DNA of 64,000 nt from Bidens hawaiensis (Eukaryota; Streptophyta; Magnoliopsida; Asterales; Asteraceae). The notes beneath the pieces are model-generated. The model was not told where the DNA came from, searched no databases, and was given only the letters and a program-made list of their open reading frames with translations. Positions within the stretch are counted from its first letter, which is position 1; each line of letters begins with the position of its first letter. Below, in pieces: positions 12,568 to 24,854 of this stretch. The stretch covers positions 101,600-165,599 of the forward strand of contig JAIQDT010003785.1 of NCBI GenBank assembly GCA_021521415.1. The letters run 5' to 3'. The translations under genes were made by a program, and so were the position numbers.

Positions 12568-12591
12568 GAACAGTTCCCGAAGGAACTGTTC
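12568..12591. repeat. Perfect 10-bp hairpin
   Basis: The arms GAACAGTTCC and GGAACTGTTC flank a CGAA loop without mismatch. It lies downstream of a TATA-like box in probable transcribed leader DNA. It is not followed by a T-run. Confidence 0.8.
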
Positions 12592-12868
12592 AAGCCTGAT
12601 TGAACTCTTTTTAGTTATTCTTTGTTATGTTTGGAGGTATAATCTGGCTATCGATATCATTAGGACCATGTGTGTTGATTTAATTGAGTTTTTATAGTCG
12701 TTTGTATAGTTTTCCATATTTTTAGGGTTTTCGGTGTTGTTTGGGGTTAATAAACCCAGTTTATGAGTATGAATATGGTCATGCCCAGATCTTCAAATCG
12801 CTTGAAGATAAACCCAGAAATATGGTTAAGGGTTGAGATTATAATGATTTTGACTTTGAATGATTGTA

Positions 12869-13487
12869 TTCGAATGGAGGCCGTATTCGGTTTTCGAATG
12901 AACATGCATTCGAATAGCCTTGTGTTTATGAATGGGAACTTGGTTGAAAATTTGTTTGGTAAATAAAAAGTGTTAAGGTCAAGGTATTCGAATGGTTATT
13001 CAAATCTACCGGACATTCGATTCGAATGCTCATTTGATTCTAAATGATATTCGTTTCAAATGTTATCAAAATTGATATTTGTTTAGAATGTGGCTAAAGA
13101 CCATGTATTCGAATGGACATTCGATTCGAATGGACATTCGAATAGAATGAAAGATTGATAAATATTTCAAAGGACTGGACATTCGAATCATAATTCTAAT
13201 AAGATAAGAATTTCAGAAATCTCCTATGCATGGTGTATTCGAATGACCAATCAAATAGAACAAAATATTCAAAAAAATTTCCAGGTGTTAACCATTCGAA
13301 TGAACATTAGAATAGAATTTGTAAACCCTTGAAAGAATAATTGAGGAACGTTCGAATGTCTCTTGATTAAAGAATCAGATACAACAGATAAAATTCGAAT
13401 CCAATGATAATTGTATTCGAATCGAATGCTCGTTCGATTTGAATCGAATGCTCATTCGATTCGAATAGAATGATCATTCGATTCGAA
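12869..13487. repeat. TTCGAA word array, second copy
   Basis: Sixteen exact TTCGAA hexamers lie in 619 bp, often extended to CATTCGATTCGAAT, with irregular spacing and unrelated DNA between them. It is the same word as in the leader of copia A at 1477-1858, but the flanks are not the same sequence. Chance expectation is about 0.15. Confidence 0.85.
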
Positions 13488-13844
13488 TGATCAGTACTTA
13501 TGAAAATTTTTAAATACGACCGTATGGCATTTCATTCGCGGCCGCAACCTCGGAAGAACTAGTTCCAAAACGCCATCAGATCTACCTTGCGCATAATACC
13601 TGTAATAAGTCAAACTCGCTCGCATGTAGCGGCGTACAAAACAGAAAACAAGAACATAAGAAATAAACATATTTTTGTGTTTTTGATTTTTTAATTTTTT
13701 TGGATTTTTGAATTTTTTTAATTTTGTTTTATATTTTTTTAATTTTTAATTAACTAAAATAAAATAAATAAAACAGATAATAAAGAAAATCATAATACAA
13801 ACTATACAACTCGAGGTACCTCCCTAGTGATGCATCCAACACAT

Positions 13845-15144
13845 CTACGCCTCGATGAATGAGTCAAGGTAGAACACCTCGACTGTCTGATCAGCTATCG
13901 GCTCGCCTATGTAATGCTTCAACCTATGACCGTTCACCTTAAACTTCCCGCTTTTATCTTGTATCTCAATGGTGCCATATGGGAATACCTCAGTGACTGT
14001 GAACGGTCCCAACCATCGGGATTCCAACTTTCCCGGGAATAACCTCAACCGGGAGTTATACAATAAAACCTTATCCCCACACTTAAACTGCTTATTACCC
14101 TTCAGCCTTCTATCATGCTGTTCCTTCGTCCGCTCCTTATACCTAAATGACTTTGCATGCACATGATCCCGGAGCTCCTGCAACTCGTGTAACTGGTGGA
14201 AACGATTGCCCTCTATGGCGGATAAATAAAGATTAACCCTCTGAAGGGCCCATGAAGCACGATGTTCCAAGTCAACAGGAAGATGACAGGCCTTCCCATA
14301 AATCATCCGAAATGGTGTGGAACCAGTCGGAGTCTTGTAGGATGTACAGAAGGCCCACAAAGCGTCATCTAATTTGTCGGACCAATCCCGACGATTCGTA
14401 CTAACGGTTTTCTCAAGAATAAGTTTGATTCCCCGATTACCCACTTCCACCTGCCCACTAGTCTGTGGGTGGTAGGCGGTCGCAAGCCGATGGGTGACCC
14501 CATAGCGCTGCAACGCCTTCTCCATCTGCGAATTGCAGAAGTGAGTACCTCGATCACTGATCAAGGCTTCCGGGACTCCAAAACGAGAGGAAAGATTCTT
14601 CAAAAATCTCACTACAACTCGGGTGTCCTTAATGGGTAAGACTTTGGCCTCGACCCACTTGGAAACGTAATCAACAGCCACAAGTATGTACTTGTTCCCT
14701 CTAGACGACGGGAACGGGCCCATAAAATCAATACCCCAAATATCAAAAACCTCGCATACCTGAATCGCATTTTGGGGTATCTCATTCTATGACAGGATAT
14801 TACCGACACGTTGGCATCGGTCACAGCTTTTAACAAACAAATGCGCGTCCATGAAAATAGAAGGCCAATAGAATCCATAATAAAACACCTTCTTTGCCGC
14901 CGAACTCGCACCGTGGTGACCTACTGTCGGTCCCACATGACAATGGCTCAGAATCTGCAATCCCTCCTTAACATCTACACACCTCCTAATCAACTGATCA
15001 GCACCGATATGGAAAAGATAAGGGTCGTCCCACAGGTAAAACTTAACATCAGCAAAGAATTTCTTCTTTTGCTGGTAAGACATCTTCGGGAGGTACCCGT
15101 CAGCAAGATAGTTCGAAAAGTTAGCGAACCATGGAAAACCCTCC
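13845..15144 (-). pseudogene. Athila-type integrase (element B)
   Basis: The zinc-binding part lies at 14787-15083 (HVGPTVGHHG, then CDRCQRVGN near 14800). The catalytic core starts at 14723 with [23 protein letters not shown], with the second acid in [11 protein letters not shown] and the third in [11 protein letters not shown]. The C-terminal part contains [13 protein letters not shown], typical of Athila. The frame is shared with the upstream RT but is interrupted by TAG codons at about 14784-14786 and 15144-15146. The last coding residues are near 13845. Confidence 0.88.
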
Positions 15145-15146
15145 TC

Positions 15147-16883
15147 CTATGCCGTAACAAACATGAGACTCTCCATCGGAATTCGATCGTCGATCCTAAC
15201 CCCATAATCTCCTAACTCAGCTCCCTCTAGACGTGAAAGATGATCGGCCGCCACATTCTCGGCCCCCTTTTTATCACGGATCTCAATATCAAACTCTTGA
15301 AGCAACAGGATCCAACGGATAAGACGAGGCTTAGCATCCTGCTTACTGAAGAGATATCTAATACCAGCATGGTCCGTGTACACAATCGTCTTGGACAAAA
15401 CAAGATAGGACCTAAATTTATCGAATGCCAACACCACAGCTAAAAGCTCCTTCTCGGTGGTGGTATAGCTCTCCTGTTCGCAATTTAAGGTCAGGCTAGC
15501 ATAGTAAATCGGATGGAAGTGTTTATCCTTCTGCTGTCCAAGAACCGCTCCGACAGCGAAGTCGCTCGCGTCACACATCAGCTCGAATGGTAATGACCAG
15601 TCGGGAGAAACCATGATCGGGGCGTTAACGAGTTTGTCTTTTAGAAGATCAAACGCCTCGATACACTGCTCAGAAAAAACAAATGGAGTATCCTTATCCA
15701 GAAGTTTGGTCATGGGTCTCGCGATCTTAGAAAAATATTTGATGAACCGGCGGTAGAACCCGCCATGACCTAGTAAACTATGAATGGATCTCACAGAAGT
15801 GGGCGAGGGAGGATTAGAAATGGTCTCGATCTTCGCTCGGTCAACCTCAATCCCCGCACTCGAAATCCGATGCCCCAAAACAATACCCTCGCGTACCATG
15901 AAACGACACTTCTCCCAGTTAAGGACTAGGTTGGTGTCGACACAGCGGGACATCATCATCTCAAGATTTGACAAACAATGATCATAGGAACTCCCAAGAT
16001 CAGAAAAATCGTCCATGAACACCTCTATGGAGTCCTCGATCATATATTGGAAAATGGCCACCATACAGCTCTGGAATGTGGCTGGAGCGTTACACAGTTC
16101 GAACGACATACGTTAATAGGCAAACGTTCTGTAAGGGCAGGTAAAAGTGGTTTTCTCCTGGTCATCGGGAGCTACGGGAACCTGGAAATACCCGGAGAAA
16201 CCATCTAAGAAGCAGTAATACTGCTGACCCGCTAAACGCTCCAACATCTGATCAATGAAGGGTAAAGGAAAGTGGTCTTTCCTGGTGGCATCATTCAGTC
16301 TGCGATAGTCGATGCAGACTAGCCATCCCATCACAGTCCTAGTGGGAATAAGATCTTTCCTCTCGTTGGTGACGACAGTCATGCCACCCTTTTTAGGAAC
16401 CACTTGAACTGGACTCATCCAAGCACTATTAGAAGTGGGGTAAATGATCCCCGCATCAAGGAGTTTAATGATCTCCTTCTTCATGACCTCTTGCATTTTC
16501 GGATTAAGCCGCCGTTGTGGCTGAACGATAGTTTTGAAATTATCCTCCATAAGGATTTTATGAGTGCAAAACGAAGGGTTGATACCCTTAATGTCGATAA
16601 TCTTTCATGCAATCGCCTCCTTGTGCTCTCGTAGCACCCTCAACAACTTCTCCTTCTCGACCTCCGTCAAAGCAGATGCAATGATAACTGGCAGCTTCCT
16701 CTCTTCATCTAAAAATGCATACTCAAGATGGGCAGGCAAATCCTTAAGCTCTAAGGAAGAAGAAGGACTCTCGATGGAAGGTCGGTCCATCGGATCGTCT
16801 CGTACGATCTCAGCAGACACGCCAGATTCAGGGATATGCGACTCGGTGTCGTCATCTAAGGACTGATTGGTCATGGTAACCAT
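15147..16883 (-). pseudogene. Athila-type reverse transcriptase and RNase H (element B)
   Basis: RT starts with NPKMQEVMKKEI and DAGIIYPTSNSAWMSPVQVV (16113-16550), then continues after an in-frame TAA near 16110 with CNAPATFQ. The catalytic box reads [11 protein letters not shown], near 16010-16040, so the Asp pair is kept. RNase H follows with [34 protein letters not shown] and [12 protein letters not shown] further stop sits at 16605-16607, where the family has Trp. The whole remains in one frame, so decay here is by point mutation rather than indels. Confidence 0.88.
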
Positions 16884-17640
16884 CTCAATCTCCGAAATCT
16901 CCCTATCGAGAATCTGAGTGTCGGAGGCATATCCTCCACAGATCTCGCTGAAAATTCCCTAACATGTTCCATGATGGTATCAATGAAGTATAAGGAGTCA
17001 TCAGTAGACTTGGGGTGTTTCAGTGACTGTCGAACGTCAAAGGTGGCGTTCTCATCCCCAACTCTCAAAATCAACATACCCTTGCAGACGTCGATCAAAG
17101 CCTGTGCAGTGGCAAGGAATGGTCGGCCTAAGATAAGTGGGACACTATCATCATCGTTCATGTCCAGGATGACAAAGTCCACCGGGAAGATGAACTTTGC
17201 GACACGAACTAGCAAGTTCTTGACCACCTCTCGGGGGTACTTCACAGAACGATCAGCAAGCTGGATACTCATACTGGTAGGATGTGGTTCGCCTAGACCC
17301 AACTTGCGATACACGGAATATGACATGAGATTAATACTGGCACCAAGATCTGCCAGCGCATGAACAACCGTATTATCACCCAAGATGCAGGGAATCATGA
17401 AACTCCCAGGATCGGACATCTTTTCTGGTAACTTCCTCTGCAAGACTGCAGAGCAACCATCACTGAGTGGGATGGAAGAGACCTCAGCTAACTTCTTCTT
17501 ATTCGAAAGAATATCCTTAAGGAACTTTGCATATTTGGGCATTTGAATGAGTGCCTCAGGAATGTTAAAGTGAAGTTGCTTCAGAAGGTCAAGAAATTTG
17601 GAGTTCTGCTCCTCGTCTCTATCCCTGCGGACTCAACCGG
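16871..17640 (-). pseudogene. Athila-type protease and gag-pol linker (element B)
   Basis: An aspartic protease cuts the polyprotein. The active-site segment reads ALADLGASINLMS near 17330-17370 and the second fold element reads VPLILGRPFLATAQALIDV near 17080-17140; the Leu in DLGA, instead of Thr or Ser, is usual for Athila. The preceding NSKFLDLLKQLHFNIPEALIQMPKY-type segment (17545-17600) also fits the group. Its frame differs from that of downstream pol, with the change near 16880. Confidence 0.82.
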
Positions 17641-19293
17641 GATATGGAAGTCTAGGTTTGTAGACTCTCGGTGGTGTGCTGGGCAATGGCTGGTCCTCGG
17701 CCTGTGCTGTACTTCGTGGGCTTCGCCTCTGATGCACCTTGGCTGGTGGAGACTCCATCTAGATCTTCTCATCCACCTGCTCCTCTCCATCGACTGCAGG
17801 CTCCTGACCCACTGGCTCACTATGTGCCCCTGCACCGCTCCTCGTCGTCACAGCCTTCACGAATGCCTTCGGGTTTTTCTCAGTGTTACTCGGAAGTGTA
17901 TCTGGCGGCCTCTCATTTAGACGACTTGCTATTTCCCCCATCTACCTCTCATGATTTTGAATTGATGCGCCTTGATTCCTCATGAATGACTCGTGCTCTC
18001 CAAATTTCTCTTGGGTCTCTTTGTAACTGGAGTCCTCTCGAGTCATAAGCTGAGACAACATCTGAGTCTGTTGTGCCATCATCTCCTCTAACGTGGGCTT
18101 CTTCTCCCCACCACTCGCTCCCTCACCGAAATCCTGGAAAAGACTCTGACGCGGTTGGAAGCTGGAATGATTTCCGTTCCTCCAGTTGGAATTTTGGTTA
18201 CCTTTCCAACCTGAATTATAAGAATTGAAAGAATTTGGATTTCAGTTCGGATTATTAACAAAGTCTACTGCCTCCTCCTGGAAACCTACAATGAACTGAA
18301 CGGTATCATGCCCTCCTCTACAAATCTCGCACAACTTACTTTCCACCTGCAAGTCCTTCACAATCTTCGCTAACGTCTCAACTTGTGCCGCAAGTGCGGT
18401 GCTCGTTTCGACCGAATGTATACCGCGTGATATAGAGTCGACGGTCTTGGTGCTCTTGGCGGGTGGTCGTTGGTATCCACTCAGGGCAAAAACATTAAAC
18501 AAGGAAATTCACTCATCGGTATCTTTTGTCGTCAATAAGTTGCCTCCCGCAGCAGTGTCAAGCATATTCTGAGTCGCGTACGTCACTCCGTTATAGAACT
18601 TTTCAACAACTGCCCAGTCCTGCAGGCCGTGGTTCAGACATAAAGCAAGTAGATTTTTGAATCTTTCCCACGCCTCGTAGAAGCTCTCGGTGTCCTCCAT
18701 CTGGAAAGAATGAATCTGGTTACGCAAACGAGCAGCCTTAGCCGGAGGATCGTATTTCTCAATAAACTGGGTCTGCTTGGCGGCCCAAGTAGCAATGGAT
18801 CCCTGTGGGAGGGACTCAAGCCACAGACTCGCCTGATCAGCGAGTGAGAACGGAAAGATTCGGGGTTTGATGGTGTCTTCGGATACGTTGGCAAGATGAA
18901 ACGTGTCGCAAATACGTGCGATGCGAGTGAGATGAGAATGCGGTTTTCATGGAGCTACCCGTGAAATTGAGCAGAATGGGAAATGGTGTTCAGAACGTTC
19001 GATGGAATCTGCCAAGTCGTTTGAACTACGATGGCTGGTGGAGCAATGCTGGATCTCGCGCCAGCGTCGACCGGACGGGACCGGTCTGCAACTGTCCTCC
19101 TCAGTGGTGCTGCGTCGCCCATGATCCTATCCCTAATGTCGGATTCAGAAAAAGTGGGAGAAGAGGATTTATTACCAATAGACGACGAAGAAGAACTGGA
19201 AGACGGCTTGGTACGACGTCTCTCACGCAACTCTCTCTCAGGTTCGGAAAATCCTTCGGCTTCTGGTGGTCCTAGAGATCGAGTACGTCGCAT
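17641..19293 (-). pseudogene. gag: Athila-type Gag (element B), broken
   Basis: The N-terminus (18955-19293) is Ser/Arg-rich. The capsid-like core near 18509-18890 reads SLADQASLWLESLP, SFYEAWERFKNLL and FYNGVTYATQNMLDTAAGG. An in-frame TGA lies at 18509-18511. A knuckle of the Athila CxxCxxxH type follows, CEICRGGHDTVQF, in which the last expected Cys is Phe. Another TGA lies near 18239-18241, and frame changes separate the TLPSNTEKNPKAF segment (17759-17941) from the protease. Gag would package element RNA; this copy cannot. Confidence 0.8.
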
Positions 19294-19427
19294 AAAACTA
19301 TTAAAATAAACAAAATAAACTAAAATTAGCTAAACTATTTTAAACTAACAAACAAATTACATAAGAAAACAAGTAGAAAACAAGGTAAGTCCTAACTAGA
19401 GTCGTTCTCAATACGCCTCTAACCGTG

Positions 19428-19445
19428 TCCCCAGCAACGACGCCA
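19428..19445 (-). other. Primer binding site of element B (Asp tRNA type)
   Basis: On the minus strand this reads TGGCGTCGTTGCTGGGGA. Athila elements commonly carry TGGCGCCGTTGCCGGGGA here, complementary to aspartate tRNA. Two C-to-T changes fit the decay of CpG and C sites. It fixes the inner edge of the 5' LTR of element B at about 19452. Confidence 0.85.
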
Positions 19446-19451
19446 AAAACA

Positions 19452-20832
19452 TGATGTGTGTATAATGATGCTCTTTCTAAATAACTCACAACTAAGCTTT
19501 AAATTTATTAAACAAGACTCCTAAAGAAACCACACAAAACCGGCAAGTGTACCGATCACTAATAGTATAGCACTAAGGAAGTCCGAGTATCGAACACAAG
19601 GACACGTGAAAACGTTTTTAATACTTAACCCTAACCAAAACTCACCTAAGAATATTTAAATGTTTATTTTATTAATTAACTACTTAACCTAACTTACTTT
19701 AACTAAATTAATTAACTAGACTTAACTAAACTTGACGAAACACTTAACGAAACTTGGAAGCTTAACTGCAATTGGAGAAAACGTCTACCTAGGTAAGAAT
19801 CATATTGAAGGTATAATAAGGTAATGGATTGATGAATCTCACGACACCGGTTTCTAAGGATGACACAACTAAGGTTCACTCAAGGAAGCTAGATCACCTC
19901 TCAGTCTCACTAACAAACTCTAACTTACACTTAGTTGATTTTAAGAACAAACCAGGAAACGAACTGTTAAAGTGCTCTAATGTCGACTCTCCTCTCGGTC
20001 TCACCGACACACTACCGTAATGGAGACGAATACTACGCAACCAAGGATAGAGGAACAATTTAGTTTAACTTAACTAGATCAACTAATAGCTCAAAACCCA
20101 AACCCGACAAGAATCGAACCCGCTCTCGCGCGATCCTAATTCTAACAAGTAAAAGCTATGAGAAGAGTTTACTTCTTATCACCTCTCGGTCTCTAAGAAG
20201 GTGTTCACCTTCTGAATATAATCAATTAACTTACCCACTTAAACCCTACGGTTGATCACCCCGCAAACAAACCCTAAACACCAAGTAAAGAGTTCTAACA
20301 AGTAACAATCAATCAAAACTTATACAATTAATCAAAGCAAGAGATACATGAGTATAATTAATAAATTCACATCCACTAAACACAACCTAATTCAATGTTA
20401 AGCCAAACTTTTCATTAACAATTCAAGCCATGATGATCAACAATCCATAAAACTCACTAAAACGTAACAATATTCATCAAACCTAGGTAGAACTAACAAG
20501 TTTAGCCGAATATGATTTTTGGATAGCAGCTATACATCAAAGTAAACATCATATAACTCAACATAAACATAATTAAAATCATTTACGAATCAATCTTAAT
20601 CAAGCACAAGTCAATCTTCAAGTTACTTGCAAAGCAATTCAAAGTAAAAGATCAAATCAACAAGTTAAGTATCTTGAACAAATGAACAAAGTTTATGGAT
20701 GTTATACTACCAATTGGGGCTGAGATTATTGATGAGAAACACCCCGAGCTGCTGTCCCGATGTACTCCTTTGTTGTTGCTGTTCACATGAATGCCCGGCC
20801 ACAAGAATATATATTATTCTTGTCTCCTTACA
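19452..20832 (-). mobile_element. 5' LTR of Athila-type element B, interrupted at its right end
   Basis: The stretch begins TGATGTGTG beside the PBS. It contains CCGGCAAGTGTACCGATCAC near 19540, a string often seen in Athila/Tat-group elements, and three copies of a CTCTCGGTCTCA-like word (near 19895, 19992, 20181). No coding region is supported. At 20832 it is cut by the Tekay element C, and 33316-33458 probably continues it. I could not find a matching LTR left of 13845, so the outer end is uncertain. Confidence 0.6.
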
Positions 20833-21090
20833 TGTAACATCATACTTTCGGTTATAATAATAAAGTAAATTTTGTCTATTTTATAGTGGGTTGTTATCGG
20901 TTTAGATAAATAGAATATGAGTTGGGCTAGTGTTGGGTAAACGGGTATGGGTTATGGACTTGGGTTATGAAAGAAAGAAGGAGAGTCCATGAGCTTGAGC
21001 CCATGATCCCTAAATATATAAACCTTTAATCTCCATTTAATCCTCATTCACACATATTCCATACACCATCCAAAACACACACTTAAGCTT

Positions 21091-21125
21091 TCTCTCTAGT
21101 TCTCCCCTAGAGAGAACTAGAGAGA
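21091..21125. repeat. 14-bp inverted repeat at the left CACTA/LTR junction
   Basis: The arms TCTCTCTAGTTCTC (21091-21104) and GAGAACTAGAGAGA (21112-21125) are exact reverse complements, with a 7-bp spacer. The left arm belongs to the LTR, since it is also present in the 3' LTR. The right arm is foreign to the LTR and starts the insert. This looks like a templated filler left by double-strand-break repair that removed the CACTA left end. Confidence 0.75.
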
Positions 21126-24100
21126 AAATAGTTTTGTTTTTAAAATTTTTGAGTTATGATTTTTTTTTTGAATATTTTTACGTATCTTTTTGTTTGGCCA
21201 CAAATTTTTTTCACAGTTTTCATTTTGTTCTCTTTTGCATTTAAATTTTTCCTAAAACTAAAATATTTTTTAATTTTTACCTCCAGAAAATCATTAATTC
21301 TCACTCATTTCTATAAGTTCTAAATTTTTTTCTATGTATATAAGTTTGTGTACTTTTCAATGTGGTGTAGTAATAGAAAGTTTGGTTTCTCAATAGTGAC
21401 TCAACTTCAATCTCACTTCCAACACTTTGTGTGTGTGTGGGGGGGGGGGGTTGACTCAACGAAGAAAGACTGAGATCTTTGTGATATTTAGTTGGATCCT
21501 GAGTGCGTCCGGGTTTTACCACTAATGGATCTTTGGGTGGGTGAGTTCTCCCCGGAAGTGGAGATAACTTGGAGGAGCTTACGGAGGTTGATTGGGCCAG
21601 CTGAGGGTGACATTTTATCATTGTGTCACCTCGAACAAAATACCTATGCATTTGTTTGTTTGTCGTAAAAACAATTGTATATAAGTTTTCTTTCAAATTT
21701 AAAATTTAAAAAAAAAAGTCAAATACTCCCGCGTTCCTAAAATTCCCTCCCAACCCAATTCACATTCCCAAATCCCACTTAGCCAATTAACCCTAAATCA
21801 GCCCCCACCCACTCGTAATACTGCAGCCGATGGTGCTTTGTCACTAAAATAATCAAAGAGTGAGATTTTGAAGCTTTCTCTCCACACATCATATGGCGTT
21901 GGCTTGGAATGAAGAAGTCATCAAAAAATTGAATGGGTTGCGGTGATGGTTCCTACGTTTATTCTTAGCGCGATGGCTTTTTTCCCCTCTAGTCTCTGCA
22001 TCAGTTATAATTCCATTGTTGTTTGTTCATGAGGTCCGTTTACTTTTACATTTTACTAATTCTAATTATTTCCGTGCTATGATTCTTTCACGTTTCTTTA
22101 TTATATATTTATGGATTAAAAGTTTAAAGGTAACAATTAAATTTTGATTCAACAACCATAGATGAAACGTTGGGCGGTTGGTGAAGTTTTGACCTTATTG
22201 TTTGAAAAACATTATATTAGTGTAGGTTAAAAGCAACATAATTTTAATTTTTTTGTTCTTGTTGTTTTTCCTTTTTACCCTAATTAAAATTAGATTATGT
22301 GGGATTTGAGTGAAGTGGTGAATCATAAGTCCTTTAAATTTAAAACATGCTCTGCTAATGAATTATGATAATTATTTCAACAAGGAATTTATAATTGTTG
22401 ACACACTTGTCACTTTGCTACTGTATTATATACCTAATATATGGTAGGTGATAACTGTTGTTAACGTAATTTTTATTTATTATGAAGTTCTTTAGTTTAA
22501 CTGTTTATAACATGTATTTATCTCTGCTAGTTACCTTCATAATTTGTTTGACTGGTGTGTTAATGTTAGTTTTGAATAGGGCCTCAAACTTTTTAGTTCG
22601 TTTGAGATGTCATAGTTTCTTGTGCTATTATATCTATTTCCATATCATTACAACAAATATATTCATCATTGTCTAATATAAGCATACTAACCTAGCTTTG
22701 TGAACCCTATAGACGTTTCACGAGCATTGTTAAGATAGAATACTAGATGGTTTTGGTGGAGCATTTGGCAAATTTGTAAATGCATTTACAAGATTTTCAA
22801 TCTTTGATATTGTATTTTTTTTGTTGTGGCTATAGACCTAGGCAGCATAGAGACTGGCTTGCAAAAAATTTGATGTTTTGGATCTTGGTGCATATTCAAT
22901 GCCACATGATAATATCTCTTCTCCTATTATATCATTTAGATGGAATGCATATCATTACACATAGAGAGTGAATTTATATACACGTTAACTTTGTGTTTCC
23001 AAATTATCAAAGACAACTCTGACCGGTGATTATTCTTCATTACAGGTAATCAGGTGGCTTGCAGCACTAATGGACCCGAATGAGCCGAATCGATTACACT
23101 GTTTAGGCTAATTTTTCTTTCTCTAATGTTTCTTTCATTAAGGAATTTAACAAACAATTTAAAGAAAAGTTTGACAAGAAATTTTCTGCTGCTGCTGTGA
23201 GTGCTCTTAATTTTAGAAACTTAGAACAGTGAGTTTGACTGTTTGGCCAGTTTGTTGATTTTCTTATAACTTTTGACTACTAGATTTATTTTGTGTTTAG
23301 CCTATAACAACAAAGATGATAACTATGAGGGTGACAGGAGATAAGAAGAACCCGATTGCCTACAACAATAAGCATGAAGACGATGGCTAGAAGTATTATA
23401 TTTCATATTATAGTCAAAGTCAAGTAGTCTCTTCAACTCTATATATGTAACCTAATTTCTTTATATATGAAGAATTTATATAATTTTGTAAATTTTTGTA
23501 CATTTTATGAGCTAGAAGTTTGAAAGATGTGAATTTGTATAAATTTTTTTTTCTATGCATGTTATTGGAAGCTAATTTTCAATCTCTAAAAAAACCCAAT
23601 GAATCTCTAAAAAAACCCAATGAAACTGAGATAGTTTTAAAGACTGAAAAGGTAGTCACTGAAAAAACATACTAACTAGTTTAGAAGACTGATTTCAATC
23701 TCTAAATAATATATCAGGGACTAAATATAAATATTGATTTTCAGTCTCTAAAAGAAGCAAATTAACGACTGACATCAAGCTATATTGAGGACTGATAACC
23801 ACTCTGTAAAAAATCTTATTGGAGACTGATCTTATATAAACTACGAACCTAATGAAACGTATTAGGGACAATTACACTTGTTTAGAGGGCTGATTTACAG
23901 TCCCTAGAGTTATGCATTAGAGACTAAAATATCATAGCATCCAAGACTAATTTGCAGTCGTCGAAAAAATGTTTTAAAGACTAAAATGACTTGGTACCAG
24001 AGAATAAATTGAGGACTGAATTTTTATGTATCGAAGACTGGGCATTAGCCTCTGTTGGTGTCATACATTGGGGACAGATTTTCAGTTACCAAAACCACTA

Positions 24101-24224
24101 TTTAGGACTAAGCATCCGTTACAGGCTGGGAACTGACAAATCAGTCCTCGATGACCATTATGTACTGATTATGTGGTATTAGAGACTAAATTTTCAGTCA
24201 CAAATACCAATTGTTTTTATAGTG
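21109..24224 (-). mobile_element. CACTA-type DNA transposon fragment inside the 5' LTR of element C
   Basis: The right end reads TTTTTATAGTG, that is CACTATAAAAA inward on the minus strand, the CACTA terminus. The next bases, TCT, fit a 3-bp target duplication when compared with the uninterrupted 3' LTR. Inside this end, 23590-24224 holds many words such as AGACTGATTTCAGTCTCTAA in both orientations, typical CACTA subterminal repeats. The left terminus is missing; instead LTR sequence meets palindromic filler at 21109. No transposase is visible. Short coding-like pieces (near 21893-21945 and 23140-23230) are not recognisable. Confidence 0.75.
23590..24224. repeat. CACTA subterminal repeat region
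   Basis: About fifteen variants of a GACTGA...TCAGTC(T/C)CTAA word recur every 30-50 bp in both orientations. An exact short direct duplication, aatctctaaaaaaaccc, starts the region near 23580-23620. In CACTA elements such regions are where transposase binds. Confidence 0.75.
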
Positions 24225-24611
24225 TCTCTAGCCAAAACCAAGAAAGAATCCGAGTACCGACCCGAGATAATGATAGTTTAATATTGTATGAGCTTAACCC
24301 GTTAGATATAGTCACGAAACGACGAGCCGACACCGTTAAACCATTTATGTCACGAGATCCGGGTGGAATCGGGTATAAACCGAACCTATGATGAGCATAG
24401 GGGTCACCCTAGCTCAGATCTGGATCGAACGGGACGATAAACGGTGAAAAAGTGTTCGCGATTTTCCGGCGGCTTTCCGGCGGTGGTGCCGGAAAAGTTA
24501 ATACGAGGTAAGGGTGTCAGGGAATGTTCCCTGACATTCTGACCTAACCCTAGTGCGTCAGTGAGTGTAATGAATTAGCGAGTAATTCGTGTGTTGATTC
24601 GCTAATGAAAG

Positions 24612-24854
24612 ATTAACGAACTAGCTTTAGTTCATATCCAATTCGTTAAGGGAAAAAGGATAATGAATTAACTTTGATTCGTTATAGTCATTCGCTAACA
24701 GAGATAACGAATTAGAAGGTCCAATTCGTTATATGGACCGGTTCGCTATGGAACTGATTCGTTAAGGAGTCCAGTTCATTAAAGGGTTTAATTCACTACA
24801 TGGACCAGTTCGTTAAGATAAGCTAATTCGTTATGAACCAGTAACGAATTAGAA
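24612..24854. repeat. TTCGTTA/TAACGAA word array in the 5' LTR of C
   Basis: Nine exact TTCGTTA or TAACGAA heptamers, mostly extended to AATTCGTTA or TAACGAATT, lie in 243 bp, plus variants with CGCTA or TGAAT. Both orientations occur at irregular spacing. The array lies downstream of the TATA box, so it is within the transcribed U5 or leader part. Confidence 0.85.

Larger units (their letters stand above)
12085..13500 (+). other. LTR- and leader-like non-coding DNA
   Basis: No ORF is recognisable. A TATA-like box (ccatatatatagggag) at about 12310-12325 is followed by a pyrimidine-rich stretch and CACC repeats at 12360-12420, as in the R/U5 of an LTR or a gene 5' UTR. A perfect hairpin (12568-12591) and a TTCGAA word array (12869-13487) follow. 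The arrangement of promoter, leader and word array resembles copia elements E and F, but I see no primer binding site or polypurine tract, so ownership is unknown. Confidence 0.4.
13500..19451 (-). mobile_element. Degenerate Athila-type Ty3/gypsy element B, internal region
   Basis: Read on the minus strand the order is PBS (19428-19445), gag, protease, RT, RNase H, integrase, which is the Ty3/gypsy order. Motifs specific to the Athila group include NTEKNPKAFVKAVTTRSG in late gag, ALADLGASINLM in the protease, and [13 protein letters not shown] after the integrase core. Pol stays in one frame from 16883 to 13845 but contains at least four stop codons. Downstream of pol is AT-rich DNA. The 3' (left) LTR was not located, so the left boundary is approximate. 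Confidence 0.85.

Noticed and set aside
12085..13500. 3' LTR of Athila element B
   Set aside because: None of the landmarks of the right LTR (such as the CAAGTGTACCGATC string) occurs here in either orientation.
21301..21696. 131-codon minus-strand ORF
   Set aside because: Low-complexity Ser/Pro/Thr content, overlaps simple TG and G runs inside a CACTA fragment, and resembles no protein family.
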